DNA of 64,000 bases from Paenibacillus silagei (GCF_017874735.1 NZ_JAGGLV010000015.1:62001-126000), one strand, 5' to 3'. Numbered from the stretch's first letter, positions 52,642 through 62,221 are shown. Numbers and translations are program-made. The notes: generated by a model not told the origin, from the sequence alone.

Positions 52642-54978
52642 ATGCGTATTTTCAGTCACAGCAGGTGCTTAAGCAAATCGCCTGGCCGGAGCCGCTGCTT
52701 GAATTACGGCGGTGATCCTATTAGCAGTAGTACATCCCAAGGCACAGGTAAATGGTCACCAGGATATATTGTCAGATGTCTCCGCTCAGCGGAAGGTTCG
52801 GTATCTATCTTTCTTATTATGGTGCTTGCCTTTGTATTTCTTTTTAATGCTGTGCTGATCGATTACGCACGGATTGCGGCGGTGAATGTGCAGGAGGAAC
52901 GTCTGGCGAGAGCTGCTATACGCTCTGTAATGTCCGCTTATGACATTGAGCTGCGCGAGAACTATGGCTTATTCGCCTTCGGCGGCGGGGACGGCAATCA
53001 ACTGCTATCGAAGGTGCTTAATGACAATCTGTACGAGAGCGGACGGGGGGATGCGTTTAACCTGCTGCCCGTGATGGTCGATTCCTCTTCACTGGACTGG
53101 AGCCGTCCGCTGGGCACCTATGAGGTCTTCCGGCGGCAGATTATGGAAGAGATGAAGTACAAAGCGCCGGTTGATATCGCCCTGGAGCTGGCAGGCAAGC
53201 TTAAGCCGTTATCGGCGGCGATGACAGAGGCTTCACGGACAACAGAGATACTGGGTGACTTGCAGCCCTTATATGATCAGCGTGAGGAAGCGCTGGATCT
53301 TATGCTGAAGAAGCGCAAGGAAGCTGCTGACAGTGCGCAGAACCTGCAGAAGCTGCTGATGAATCCTCCGGGTGACAGTATTCCGGCGCGTTCGCTTGCA
53401 TCCTTGGCCGCAAGCTCCGATATCCCGGCGATGTATGGGGATTATGTTAACAAATATTATGACGATTATTACCGTCCCCCCAAGACATGGCCGAAGTACA
53501 CGGCAGTGCTATCGCAGTATCAGGTTCAGATTGGTGAAGTAACAGGCAAGATACCGGCAGTGCTGGCGGACTTCCAGGAGAAAAATAGCCGTCTGCTGGA
53601 TGAAGCAGAGGCTGCACTTGAGCAGGTGAACGCGCTGAACCTTCAGATGCAGAGTGTAATCGATCAGGCGGATGCGGATGCCAGCACTGCGGGGGATGAT
53701 CCAGCCCATAACTGGGACATTCCGGACACGGCCGGAGAGCTTAGCTCAGAGCCTCTTAAGAAGCTGAGAGCACAGGTGGAGGGACTTATCCTTCCTCCAG
53801 CTGAGCTTAGCGGGATGGGGAATAACATCGGGGTACAGCGAAGTGCCGCGCTTCCCTTGGAGCCGCTGGTCTCCGGCTTGCCGTCTATATTAAGTACAGC
53901 ATCCGGACTGTATGCCGACTATTCTCTTATGAGCGCAGGGGTTCTTAATGCTTCCCAGGCAGTGCACGGCTATATAAGCAGCTACGGGCAAGACGGTACT
54001 GTTATAAAGCAGGAAGCGGAACAGATTGAGAACCGCCGCACTGCTGACAGCCAGCGTAAGCAGATAGAAGGGCAGGCGAAGAAGAAGCTTGGCGATGCGA
54101 TGAAGCTGCTGGATCAGATCCGGGCGCTGGGAAGCAGCGCATATGAAGCGATGGAGCAGTATGGTAGTTTGCGTCAATACTACCAGCAGAATGTGGCCTT
54201 TAACGAAGGTCTGGAACAAGGGCCGGGGGCTGCTGTGAATACTGGCGATCAATATGCTGCGGGCAAGTCATCCATGAAAGATATGGATGGGATATATGCT
54301 GCTATGGGCAGTGTGTTGGCAGGAGCCAGAGACCGGCTGTACCAGACGGAGTACTCTGCGATGTATTTTCGGCATTTCGATCTGTCTGCGCTAACCTCAC
54401 TGGCCTCCGGGTCTGCTGAAGGATTCGGTGAGCAGCTGGGAGAACAGCTGAAGCCGCAGGCGCAAGAGCTGGAATATGTTTTGTACGGATTCTATAATCC
54501 TGCAGGCAATGTGGCAGCCGCTTATGGCGAGATCTTTGCTCTGCGGCTGGCTGTGCGGACGATGGAAGGCCTGATTGAGAAAGCCGGTATGGGAAATCCG
54601 CTTGTCGTCCTGGCCGCCGCACTGCTGTACGGCATTGAGCAGGCTATCCAGGATATGATACAGCTCTGTACCAAGGGGGAGATTCCCTTATCCAAATATA
54701 TGACCGCACAGCTCAGCTATCGTGATTATCTTCGGCTGTTCCTCCTGCTGCATGGGGGAGGGGAAGAACAGTTGTCCCGGATGCTTGCGCTGATCCGCCT
54801 GAATACCGGTATCAATCCGGTAGAGAAATATACATATGCCTCTGCCCGGATCACGATGGGGATGCAGCTTTGGTTTCTGCCGGGTGTAGTAAAGCTGGTG
54901 AATTACAGTGCCGGACTGCCAGGAGATGTGCGGGGCAAAGTTTATTTCAGACAAGCAGCGGCTGACTTTTCTTACTAA
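52642..54978 (+). CDS. DUF5702-type Tad-associated membrane protein
   Basis: A 778-residue protein. After a Ser/Arg-rich 50-residue leader comes SAEGSVSIFLIMVLAFVFLF, then NAVLIDYARIAAVNVQEERL. This TadG-like membrane anchor with a long extracellular part is typical of DUF5702 proteins found in Firmicute tad loci. The body is mostly helical coiled coil (residues 200-560) with Gln/Lys-rich heptads. The C-terminal 130 residues hold more hydrophobic helices. It may span the thick wall next to the pilus. Function is inferred from locus. Confidence 0.75.
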   Translation: MRIFSHSRCLSKSPGRSRCLNYGGDPISSSTSQGTGKWSPGYIVRCLRSAEGSVSIFLIMVLAFVFLFNAVLIDYARIAAVNVQEERLARAAIRSVMSAYDIELRENYGLFAFGGGDGNQLLSKVLNDNLYESGRGDAFNLLPVMVDSSSLDWSRPLGTYEVFRRQIMEEMKYKAPVDIALELAGKLKPLSAAMTEASRTTEILGDLQPLYDQREEALDLMLKKRKEAADSAQNLQKLLMNPPGDSIPARSLASLAASSDIPAMYGDYVNKYYDDYYRPPKTWPKYTAVLSQYQVQIGEVTGKIPAVLADFQEKNSRLLDEAEAALEQVNALNLQMQSVIDQADADASTAGDDPAHNWDIPDTAGELSSEPLKKLRAQVEGLILPPAELSGMGNNIGVQRSAALPLEPLVSGLPSILSTASGLYADYSLMSAGVLNASQAVHGYISSYGQDGTVIKQEAEQIENRRTADSQRKQIEGQAKKKLGDAMKLLDQIRALGSSAYEAMEQYGSLRQYYQQNVAFNEGLEQGPGAAVNTGDQYAAGKSSMKDMDGIYAAMGSVLAGARDRLYQTEYSAMYFRHFDLSALTSLASGSAEGFGEQLGEQLKPQAQELEYVLYGFYNPAGNVAAAYGEIFALRLAVRTMEGLIEKAGMGNPLVVLAAALLYGIEQAIQDMIQLCTKGEIPLSKYMTAQLSYRDYLRLFLLLHGGGEEQLSRMLALIRLNTGINPVEKYTYASARITMGMQLWFLPGVVKLVNYSAGLPGDVRGKVYFRQAAADFSY

Positions 54979-54991
54979 GGGGGAGGGTAGA

Positions 54992-55987
54992 ATGAAGCGG
55001 TGGCTGAGGAAATCGCCGGACCCTAAGGATGAAGGCAGCATGGTTGTGGAGGCAGCACTGATTCTGCCTGTGTTCCTGCTATTTGTCCTGTTCCTCATCT
55101 TCATTATCCAAATGACCTTGTATTCAACAGCGCTGCAGAGTACGGCTTCTGACACTGTCAAAATAATCTCAACCCATATGTATCCGGCAGCTCTGGCCAT
55201 GCAGCAGCAGGGCGGAGGTGGGGAGGAAGCCGGAGAAGCAGGTGAGGCTGAGCACTCAGATAATGCGGACTCCTCCACCATCTGGAGCATACCGCGCCTG
55301 TCGATAACGGAATGGAGTGAGGATTACGTGGAGAAGCTTCCGCAGCCGATGGAATCCTGGGTAAAGGCTGTGGTCCGGGAGGGAGAAGGGCCGCTGCAGA
55401 AGGTGCAGGCGGGAGCATCCGAGGCCGCGCTGGATCTGGTGCTTAAACCGATGCTCCGGCCATACCTATCATCGGACTGGCTTGAATATAGCAGAATTCA
55501 TGTATCCAATGTCACTGTGCCCGATCTGAGGCAAGGGACGCATCCATATTTCGGCATGGTAGTCAGCTATGAGCTGCCAATGCGAGTCCCGTTCCTGAAT
55601 GAAAAAATCGTGCTGGAGGCCAGCGCAGTTGAACGCTTATGGGTCGGCAACACCGATTCAACCGGGGAAGGAAATCCGGCTGAACCTGCTGAGGCTGAGG
55701 AGACCGGAACCATTATGATCCTGGAGAAACCGAATCCGGGAGTAGCGAATCACCAGGGCATTATCAAGGTGAAGGTGCCTCCCGGGGCATCGGCCAATCT
55801 GTCGATCTTTTACAAGAGCGGTCAGAGTACCGCCAAGTATCTGGGCTGGAAGCAGGCGGATGAGCACGGGTACATCGAATGGGAATGGAAGATCGGCGTG
55901 AATACTACGCCGGGTACCTGGCCCTTCGTGGTTAGTCTGGCTGATGGAGCTACGCTTCAGGCGACTTTTACAGTGGTGAACAAATAA
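54992..55987 (+). CDS. TadE/G-like pseudopilin with C-terminal beta domain
   Basis: A 331-residue protein. ATG 54992 has GGGGGAGGG upstream; longer frames overlap the previous gene. The N-terminus has the TadE-like DEGSMVVEAALILPVFLLFV with conserved Glu and a long hydrophobic stalk. The middle region includes a Glu/Gly-rich loop. The last 90 residues (VANHQGIIKVKVPPG, YLGWKQADEHGYIEW, TWPFVVSLADG) look like an Ig-like or fibronectin-type beta domain, unusual for plain TadE. It may be a minor adhesive tip or wall-facing subunit; that is inference. Confidence 0.75.
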   Translation: MKRWLRKSPDPKDEGSMVVEAALILPVFLLFVLFLIFIIQMTLYSTALQSTASDTVKIISTHMYPAALAMQQQGGGGEEAGEAGEAEHSDNADSSTIWSIPRLSITEWSEDYVEKLPQPMESWVKAVVREGEGPLQKVQAGASEAALDLVLKPMLRPYLSSDWLEYSRIHVSNVTVPDLRQGTHPYFGMVVSYELPMRVPFLNEKIVLEASAVERLWVGNTDSTGEGNPAEPAEAEETGTIMILEKPNPGVANHQGIIKVKVPPGASANLSIFYKSGQSTAKYLGWKQADEHGYIEWEWKIGVNTTPGTWPFVVSLADGATLQATFTVVNK

Positions 55988-56012
55988 AAGAGTAGAGAAA
56001 AGAGGAGCACGG

Positions 56013-56522
56013 ATGACGGAATGGGCGTTATGGGGCTGCCTGCCGTTCCTGACAGCAGCATTATTCACAGATATACGCTGGATGAGAATTCCTAACTGGA
56101 TTACACTGCCTGCGCTGATTGGCGGACTGCTACTGCAGTTGATTATCAATGGCTGGCAGGGGCTGCTGTTTTCACTTTGCGGCAGCGTAGCAGGCTTCCT
56201 GCTACTGCTGATTATGTATTTTATCGGGGCGGTGGGGGCTGGCGATGTGAAGCTCTTTGCGGCTATCGGCGCTTGGACAGGAGTGCTTTTCTCGCTTCAG
56301 GTTATTGTCTATTCGGTGCTCTTGGGGGCAGTCGTAGGCTGGATCATCATTCTCTACAGGAGGGAGACAGGACGCAGGCTGCGCAGCATGATAAGCAGAA
56401 CAGCGGGTTTCCTGCTGCTTCGTAATATGAGTCTCGTCAAGGGCCGGGAGGGAGAGTTGCTTCGGTTTCCTTTTATGCTGGCCGTGTTCCCGGGCTTCAT
56501 CTGTGCTTATATTTATTTCTGA
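56013..56522 (+). CDS. Prepilin peptidase, A24 family (TadV/CpaA)
   Basis: A 169-residue integral membrane aspartic protease. The first catalytic Asp is in TDIRWMRIPNWI, the second in GAVGAGDVKLFAA (GxGD motif). About six membrane segments are predicted. It lacks the N-terminal methyltransferase domain of large type IV prepilin peptidases, as usual for TadV. It cleaves the Flp pilin and the TadE-like pseudopilins of this locus. Confidence 0.9.
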   Translation: MTEWALWGCLPFLTAALFTDIRWMRIPNWITLPALIGGLLLQLIINGWQGLLFSLCGSVAGFLLLLIMYFIGAVGAGDVKLFAAIGAWTGVLFSLQVIVYSVLLGAVVGWIIILYRRETGRRLRSMISRTAGFLLLRNMSLVKGREGELLRFPFMLAVFPGFICAYIYF

Positions 56523-56560
56523 CTTGGAGCTTATTGTTGACAGCTTAGGAGGTGAAGGGA

Positions 56561-58273
56561 TTGTTTGGACTAGAACGTGATTTCATCCAGCAGGATGGAA
56601 TAACGATGCTGTTGGGCAGATCCGGGGGTCTGAGCGAAGGAGAGCTAAATATGGTGCAGGCCCGGATGCTGATGACCAGCGGGATACCGCATCATTTACG
56701 GCTGCTGCTCAGAGAAATAGATCTGCAGGTCACACTGGAATATACGGTAGCAAGACGTAAAATGCTTGGAGCTCTGCTTAAAAGCGGGAAGCTGAGCATG
56801 ACGGAATTTTTCGGGCTGATGCTGCAGATCGCTGCCGGGATGGAGGAGGGGCAGCTGTATATGCTGCGTACAGAGCAGTATGCACTTCATGAGGATTTTA
56901 TCTTTATCGAAGGTCCGCTCAGCAGCGGCAAGGTCTTCCTGACTTATATTCCGTTGGAACTCACAGAGCCTGCACAGAAGCCGGGAGAAGCCTTGAAATC
57001 GCTGATCATGGTCTTCATGGGAGCCATCCAGGAGCTATCGGGTGACGGGATACAGCGGTTGCTGCAATATTGCGGGGAAGAAGCCTTTAGTTCAGCGGGG
57101 CTGAAGGAACTGCTCGCAGAAATGCTGACGGAGGTTACACCCCATAAGGACCATGTTGAACGAAATGAGCCTGCACATCTAAGTCCTATGGCTGGCGCAG
57201 GCACCTCTGCCGCCGTACCAGGAACGAGGATAGACTGGGCGCAGCCTCAGGCTCGCAGACTGGAAGAACCGGGAAGGGAGAGGTCCGCAGCCGCAGCGTT
57301 CTCCCGAATACATGGAGATAAGGAAGCGCAGCCTTCCGGTTCGATGCTTAATCCCACGCCTTGGATGGGTGCTTCACCACCGTTGAAGCGAAAGGATGGA
57401 TTATCAGGGGTTCAGACAACAATGGATGCAACACTTGGACCTGTTCAGGCTGAGGACAAGCAGAGTCCTTACAGGACATATACATTGCTGGGGGCATTAT
57501 TAGGTGATGCGTTACTATGGAAGTTTCTCTATCTTAATGACCCCGGGACACTCTGGCTGGCAGTTTGTGCTGCGGTAACTCTGATACTTGCGGCTGTATG
57601 CTGGCTGGTATGGAGTGGAAGGCTGGCTTGGGGCGAAGCAGAGGAAGACTTGGATGATCTGGGGGAGGGGCCAGAGGATTATAACAGTACAGCCCGGAGC
57701 CGTAAGCTGAGGAGCGACATGGAATGGGATTTCAGCAGGAATCCGGTAAATCAGCATCGTCCTCCTGTACCGGTCTACACTCCTCAGCAACAAGAAGCAA
57801 CTGTGGGGGGGCACGGATTCACAGCTACACCGGCTGGCAGACAACACGCTCCGCCGGGGATAGCCGCCAGTAGTCCGCAGAAGAAGGAAGCGGCGATGGC
57901 TACAGCGCTGCTGACCCGGGAACCTGTTCAGGCTACAGGCAGCAGTCTTCCCCAGGCCGGAAGGACAGTGCCTTATCTGGAAAGAAGTGACCCGGATGAC
58001 GGGGGAGCTCCCGAACGAATTGAGCTGAACCGGCCAAGCTTCATTATTGGACGCTCCTCTGAAGTGGCTCAGTACATTGAGAAATCGGAGGGGGCTTCAC
58101 GGGTCCATGCTGAAATCTCCAGAGCCTCAGGAGGATACATTCTGAAGGATCTGGATTCCAGGAACGGGACACTGCTTGCAGGTGAAGCTATGGTTCCCTA
58201 CAAAGAATACCCGCTGACCGAAGGCAGCGTGTTCACCATTGTTAAGGGTACCTATACCTTTCGCACAGCTTAG
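56561..58273 (+). CDS. DUF6382 and FHA domain protein of the Tad locus
   Basis: A 570-residue protein; TTG 56561 is eight bases after AGGAGG. The N-terminal 170 residues match the DUF6382-type domain found in Firmicute tad loci (HHLRLLLREIDLQVTLEYTV). A Pro/Ser-rich linker, two hydrophobic spans near 320-355 (AVTLILAAVCWLVW), another linker, and a C-terminal FHA domain (FIIGRSSEVAQYI, SRVHAEISRASGG, LDSRNGT) follow. FHA domains bind phosphothreonine, so pilus assembly may be linked to a Ser/Thr kinase that is not encoded in this window. Last gene of the locus. Confidence 0.8.
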   Translation: MFGLERDFIQQDGITMLLGRSGGLSEGELNMVQARMLMTSGIPHHLRLLLREIDLQVTLEYTVARRKMLGALLKSGKLSMTEFFGLMLQIAAGMEEGQLYMLRTEQYALHEDFIFIEGPLSSGKVFLTYIPLELTEPAQKPGEALKSLIMVFMGAIQELSGDGIQRLLQYCGEEAFSSAGLKELLAEMLTEVTPHKDHVERNEPAHLSPMAGAGTSAAVPGTRIDWAQPQARRLEEPGRERSAAAAFSRIHGDKEAQPSGSMLNPTPWMGASPPLKRKDGLSGVQTTMDATLGPVQAEDKQSPYRTYTLLGALLGDALLWKFLYLNDPGTLWLAVCAAVTLILAAVCWLVWSGRLAWGEAEEDLDDLGEGPEDYNSTARSRKLRSDMEWDFSRNPVNQHRPPVPVYTPQQQEATVGGHGFTATPAGRQHAPPGIAASSPQKKEAAMATALLTREPVQATGSSLPQAGRTVPYLERSDPDDGGAPERIELNRPSFIIGRSSEVAQYIEKSEGASRVHAEISRASGGYILKDLDSRNGTLLAGEAMVPYKEYPLTEGSVFTIVKGTYTFRTA

Positions 58274-58315
58274 CAGAGGTAGATGTGATGAATGGAATGG
58301 TGCGTTTGCAGTAGC

Positions 58316-59218
58316 CTACTGGGATTTCAGTTGCTCCAGTGCAGGCTGTAGCGTGGGATAGTTGAAGGTGAATCCGTGATTAATTGCTTTGGAAGGAAGC
58401 ACACGCTGGCCTTCCAGCAGAATCTCGGACAGCTCGCCTACAGCAGTTTTTAGCAGAAACGCCGGAAGGGGGAACCAATGCGGGCGATGGTAGACCTTGC
58501 CGATCATCCGTCCGAACTGTTCATTAGTGACCGGCTGTGGAGCTGTGGCATTAACGGGACCCTCGATCTCGGGCTGAAGAATGCAGAATTCGATCAGGCG
58601 CACAATGTCTGTAAGGTGAATCCAGGACATCCACTGCTTACCGGTGCCGATTTTGCCGCCGAAGCCAAGCGAATAAGGCAGCTTCATTTTGGGAAAAGCA
58701 CCGCTCTCATTGCCAAGCACAACCCCGGTGCGCAGCTTGACCAGACGGATACCGGCATAGGCTTCATCCGCAGCCTCCTCCCAGGTCTTGACCACCTCGG
58801 AAGGGAAATCGACAACCCGGGTCTCGGAAGCTTCGGTATAGGTATCCTGCACCGACGTACCATAAATGGCGACTGCTGAGGACTGGACGATCACGCTTGG
58901 CTTATGCTGGAGTGAATTCAGCAGCTTCCCGGCAGCGGCAACGGTTTCAAGACGCGATTCCATAATCGCCTGCTTCCCCTTAGGGGTCCAGCGCTGGCTA
59001 AGCGAAGCTCCGGCAAGATTAATCAGCGCATCTGCGCCTTCTGCCGCTTCGGGATTGGCGGCCAGGCTGTCCCAGGTGAGATAGCTAAGCCCCGGATGAT
59101 CCAGCTTGTTCTCGGGGTTCTTGCGCCCGACACTGATGATCTGATGTCCGCTCTGCAGCCAATATCCGGTAAGCTCGCTGCCGATGAATCCGCTGCCTCC
59201 GCAAATGATATATTTCAT
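58316..59218 (-). CDS. TIGR01777 family NAD-dependent epimerase
   Basis: A 300-residue extended-SDR-like protein. The nucleotide-binding Gly-rich loop is GGSGFIGSELTGYW at residues 7-20; LINLAGASLSQRW and SSAVAIYGTS follow as in TIGR01777 (YfcH-like) proteins. The C-terminal DUF1731-type tail contains LLEGQRVLPSKAINHGFTF. The physiological substrate is unknown. GGAGCAACCC before the ATG is a modest ribosome site. It is convergent with the Tad locus. Confidence 0.85.
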   Translation of the reverse strand: MKYIICGGSGFIGSELTGYWLQSGHQIISVGRKNPENKLDHPGLSYLTWDSLAANPEAAEGADALINLAGASLSQRWTPKGKQAIMESRLETVAAAGKLLNSLQHKPSVIVQSSAVAIYGTSVQDTYTEASETRVVDFPSEVVKTWEEAADEAYAGIRLVKLRTGVVLGNESGAFPKMKLPYSLGFGGKIGTGKQWMSWIHLTDIVRLIEFCILQPEIEGPVNATAPQPVTNEQFGRMIGKVYHRPHWFPLPAFLLKTAVGELSEILLEGQRVLPSKAINHGFTFNYPTLQPALEQLKSQ

Positions 59219-59240
59219 AGGGGTTGCTCCTTAATATGCT

Positions 59241-59705
59241 TTATTTGACCAGATGCTTGTAAGGCGCGTAGTCAATGCCGTTCTTCTCCAGGAAGGTGAT
59301 CAGGAACCTGTTGTCACGCCGGGGCGTAGCAATAATGTACCCTTGGATACAGTGCTCACGGGTAACCTCAGTTGCATGACTCTCTACAGCCAGCTTGCCG
59401 ATCTCAGCGGCGATAGAGTGCTTGGCAATATCGCGGAACGGGCTAGGCACCGGCTGTACAAGCTGGTCCAGAAAAGCCTTCATCTCGTCGCTCCACAGCG
59501 GACGGCTGCGTTCCACCCAGTAGTTCTGCCAGTCCAGCTTGGATTTGCCGTCAGCCTTGGGCAGTACCTTCAGAAATTTGCGGAACATAAAATAGCCGCC
59601 GATGCACATGCTGCCCAGCAGTAAAAAAGTCCAAAATGCGATGGAGTTCATAAACCAGTTGCTTGGAGATGTGGATAATAAGCTTGAGGGTAAATGGAAA
59701 TGCAT
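59241..59705 (-). CDS. DUF2621 family membrane protein
   Basis: A 154-residue protein, start taken at ATG 59705 behind AAAGGCGG. It has one membrane span near residues 22-42 (SIAFWTFLLLGSMCIGGYF), then a soluble domain with WQNYWVERSRPLWSDEMKAF and a KHSIAAEIGKLA helix. The VTREHCIQGYIIATPRRDNRF block is typical of the DUF2621 family of Bacillales. Function unknown. It lies 22 bp before the epimerase gene and may form an operon with it. Confidence 0.75.
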   Translation of the reverse strand: MHFHLPSSLLSTSPSNWFMNSIAFWTFLLLGSMCIGGYFMFRKFLKVLPKADGKSKLDWQNYWVERSRPLWSDEMKAFLDQLVQPVPSPFRDIAKHSIAAEIGKLAVESHATEVTREHCIQGYIIATPRRDNRFLITFLEKNGIDYAPYKHLVK

Positions 59706-59877
59706 GAATACACCGCCTTTGACAATGATGATTGTCACTTTCCTTTTGCTCCTCTTGAGTATAGCGTATTTCCTTAGGTTTGCGAAGCGGAAGCGGCCTT
59801 TCGGGGCTTGCCTAGATTTATTCTCCCGATCACGGTAGAATAAGGGTTAATTCGTGAAGGAAAGAGGGAAATTAAGC

Positions 59878-61005
59878 ATGCTGAAAATAGGTTCACATGT
59901 GTCCTGCGCGGACAAGGGTCTCCTGAGCGCGGCCAATGAAGCAAATGAGTACGGATCTACCTCGTTTATGATATATACGGGAGCGCCGCAAAATACGCGC
60001 CGGAAGCCGATTGAATCGATGTTCCCCGAGGAAGGCAAACAGAAGATGCGGGAGAATGGCGTCGGCGAGATTGTGGTTCACGCCCCTTATATTATTAACC
60101 TGGGCTCCTACAAGGAAAATACCTATCAGCTGGCAGTAGATTTCCTGCAGGAGGAGATCCGCCGGACCCATGCGCTTGAGGTCAAGCATATTGTCCTGCA
60201 TCCGGGTGCATTCACTGATAAGGATGCTGATTACGGCATTCAGCGCATTGCAGACGGCCTGAATGAGGTGCTGGGCGGTACGAATGAGACCGATGTGCAT
60301 ATCGCACTGGAGACGATGGCTGGTAAAGGCACAGAGATCGGCCGCACCTTCGAGGAGCTTGCCTCCATTATAGATAAGGTCGAATTTAATCAGCGGCTAT
60401 CGATCTGTCTGGATACCTGTCATATTCATGATGCCGGATACGATATCGTGAACGATCTGGATGGGGTGCTGAAGAAGTTCGATGATACCATCGGCCTGGA
60501 GCGGCTCGGCGTGATCCATCTTAATGACAGCAAGAACCCGCGCGGAGCGGGCAAAGACCGTCATACACCGATTGGCTCTGGCTACCTAGGATTCGAGACG
60601 ATCAACAATGTAGTCCAGCATGAAGCCCTCGCAGGTCTGCCGTTTATTCTGGAGACGCCTTGGATTGGCAAGGACGCCAAGAAGCTCCGTCCCATGTATG
60701 AAGTAGAAATCGCCCTGCTGCGCGGCAATGTCGCTGAACGCTTCGGTGCGGAATTCCTGCAGGAGCTGGAAGAGCTGCATGCCTTTTTTGCCAAGCAGGA
60801 GCTGGATTCGCGCCGTTATGTGCTGGATGTGTGGGAGCTGCTCAAGAATGATGCCAAGGCCAAAAAAGCAGATCCCCGTGAACCGCTGGAACGTCTCTAT
60901 GATCAAGTCATAGCTGCCGGATTATTCCCTCAGCTTAGTGAGGAAGCCGTTAATCACCGGCTGATCGCCTGGCTTGCAGGCAAACAGCTGCTCGTGAAGG
61001 CATAG
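59878..61005 (+). CDS. nfo: Deoxyribonuclease IV (endonuclease IV)
   Basis: A 375-residue AP endonuclease of the TIM-barrel type. ATG 59878 follows AAAGAGGG. Metal-binding residues are seen in IGSHVS, VHAPYIINL, VLHPGAF, ALETMAG, CLDTCHIHDAGYD, HLNDSK and DRHTPIGSG. The enzyme cuts 5' of abasic sites in base-excision repair. It is about 90 residues longer than E. coli Nfo: the barrel ends near residue 285 and a helical tail (EFLQELEELHAFFAKQ, DPREPLERLYDQVIAAG) follows. That extension may be lineage-specific. Confidence 0.9.
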   Translation: MLKIGSHVSCADKGLLSAANEANEYGSTSFMIYTGAPQNTRRKPIESMFPEEGKQKMRENGVGEIVVHAPYIINLGSYKENTYQLAVDFLQEEIRRTHALEVKHIVLHPGAFTDKDADYGIQRIADGLNEVLGGTNETDVHIALETMAGKGTEIGRTFEELASIIDKVEFNQRLSICLDTCHIHDAGYDIVNDLDGVLKKFDDTIGLERLGVIHLNDSKNPRGAGKDRHTPIGSGYLGFETINNVVQHEALAGLPFILETPWIGKDAKKLRPMYEVEIALLRGNVAERFGAEFLQELEELHAFFAKQELDSRRYVLDVWELLKNDAKAKKADPREPLERLYDQVIAAGLFPQLSEEAVNHRLIAWLAGKQLLVKA

Positions 61006-61050
61006 ACCCGCAGAGATAACGTAAGCAGATGAGAGGATGAACGGAGAACT

Positions 61051-61947
61051 ATGGAATTACATGTGAAGAGAGAGCATTCAACAGGCAGACCTTATCCCGA
61101 CCGGGCGCGTATGCTCATATCTTGTCCTGACGGACCGGGGATTGTAGCGGCGGTATCGCATTTCTTGTATCAGCATGGCGCGAACATCGTGCAGTCGGAC
61201 CAGTATACGATGGACCCGGACGGCGGAATGTTCTTCATGCGAGTAGAGTTTGACCTGCCTAAGCTGGATGAGCGGCTGGAAGAGGTACGTAACATCTTCG
61301 GCGGTGTTGCCGAACGCTTCAAGATGAACTGGCAGATCTTCAAGGTAAGCCATAAGAAGCGGCTGGCGATCTTCGTCTCCAAGGAGGACCATTGTCTGGT
61401 GGAGCTGCTCTGGCAGTGGCAGGCGGGCGACCTGGATGCAGATATCGCGCTTGTGGTCAGTAACCACACCGATATGCAGGCTTATGTGGAATCCTTTGGT
61501 ATTCCGTTCCATCATATTCCGGTCACCGCAGAGACGAAGGCTGAAGCTGAAGCGCGTCAACTGGAGGTTATCGGTGAAGATATCGATGTGATCATACTGG
61601 CCCGCTACATGCAGATTATCTCCCCTTCATTCATTGAGCATTACCGGCACCGGATCATCAATATCCATCATTCGTTCCTGCCCGCTTTCGTCGGCGGTAA
61701 GCCATACGCCCAGGCCTATCAGCGCGGAGTCAAGATCATCGGGGCGACTGCCCATTACGTGACCGAGGAGCTTGATGGCGGACCGATTATCGAGCAGGAC
61801 GTTCAGCGGGTCAGCCACAGCGATGATGTGAATGAGCTGAAGCGCATTGGACGTACGATTGAGCGGGTGGTTCTGGCCCGTGCTGTCAAATGGCATATTG
61901 AGGACAGAATCCTCGTGCATCACAACAAAACAGTAGTATTTAATTAA
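61051..61947 (+). CDS. purU: Formyltetrahydrofolate deformylase
   Basis: A 298-residue enzyme. The N-terminal ACT domain (ARMLISCPDGPGIVAAVSHF) is followed by the formyl-transferase domain with the catalytic Asn-His-Asp set: IINIHHSFLPAF and TAHYVTEELDGGPIIEQD. It hydrolyses 10-formyl-THF to formate and THF, supplying formate for PurT or balancing one-carbon pools. GAGAGGATGAACGGAG before the ATG. Located 45 bp after nfo. Confidence 0.9.
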   Translation: MELHVKREHSTGRPYPDRARMLISCPDGPGIVAAVSHFLYQHGANIVQSDQYTMDPDGGMFFMRVEFDLPKLDERLEEVRNIFGGVAERFKMNWQIFKVSHKKRLAIFVSKEDHCLVELLWQWQAGDLDADIALVVSNHTDMQAYVESFGIPFHHIPVTAETKAEAEARQLEVIGEDIDVIILARYMQIISPSFIEHYRHRIINIHHSFLPAFVGGKPYAQAYQRGVKIIGATAHYVTEELDGGPIIEQDVQRVSHSDDVNELKRIGRTIERVVLARAVKWHIEDRILVHHNKTVVFN

Positions 61948-61980
61948 TAAGCTAATCTTGCCGTAACCATTACAACCACT

Positions 61981-62157
61981 CCGGTAAAAGTCAGCAACCC
62001 AGCTTAACGCAGGGGATATAGAACATCGTTCTGGCCTGGCTTTTACCGGCATTTATCTTCAGCGGGAGCTTCCCGCAGCCTCAGGCTTCACACCCTCACA
62101 AGGATAATCTAATACACTTCTCAACTACTAAGGTAAAAAAGCATTTTACCGGCATTT
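61981..62157. promoter_or_regulatory. Structured leader with repeated TTTTACCGGCATTT
   Basis: CCGGTAAAAG (61981) pairs with CTTTTACCGG (62040) across nested AGAAC-atc-GTTCT and GCGGGA-GC-TTCCCGC hairpins. TTTTACCGGCATTT appears at 62041-62054 and again at 62144-62157, 103 bp apart. It lies between purU and the CpaB-like gene, so it may control the second Tad-type operon. Confidence 0.4.
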
Positions 62158-62221
62158 TGGACATAAGCGCCAAGATGTATTTTGCTATGTGCAGAAATCA
62201 CATTCAAAGGGGGTAAAGGGC

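Noticed and set aside
61981..62055. Riboswitch for folate or purines after purU
   Set aside because: No known riboswitch core is recognisable, and the structure lies downstream of purU and has no expression platform with a T run.
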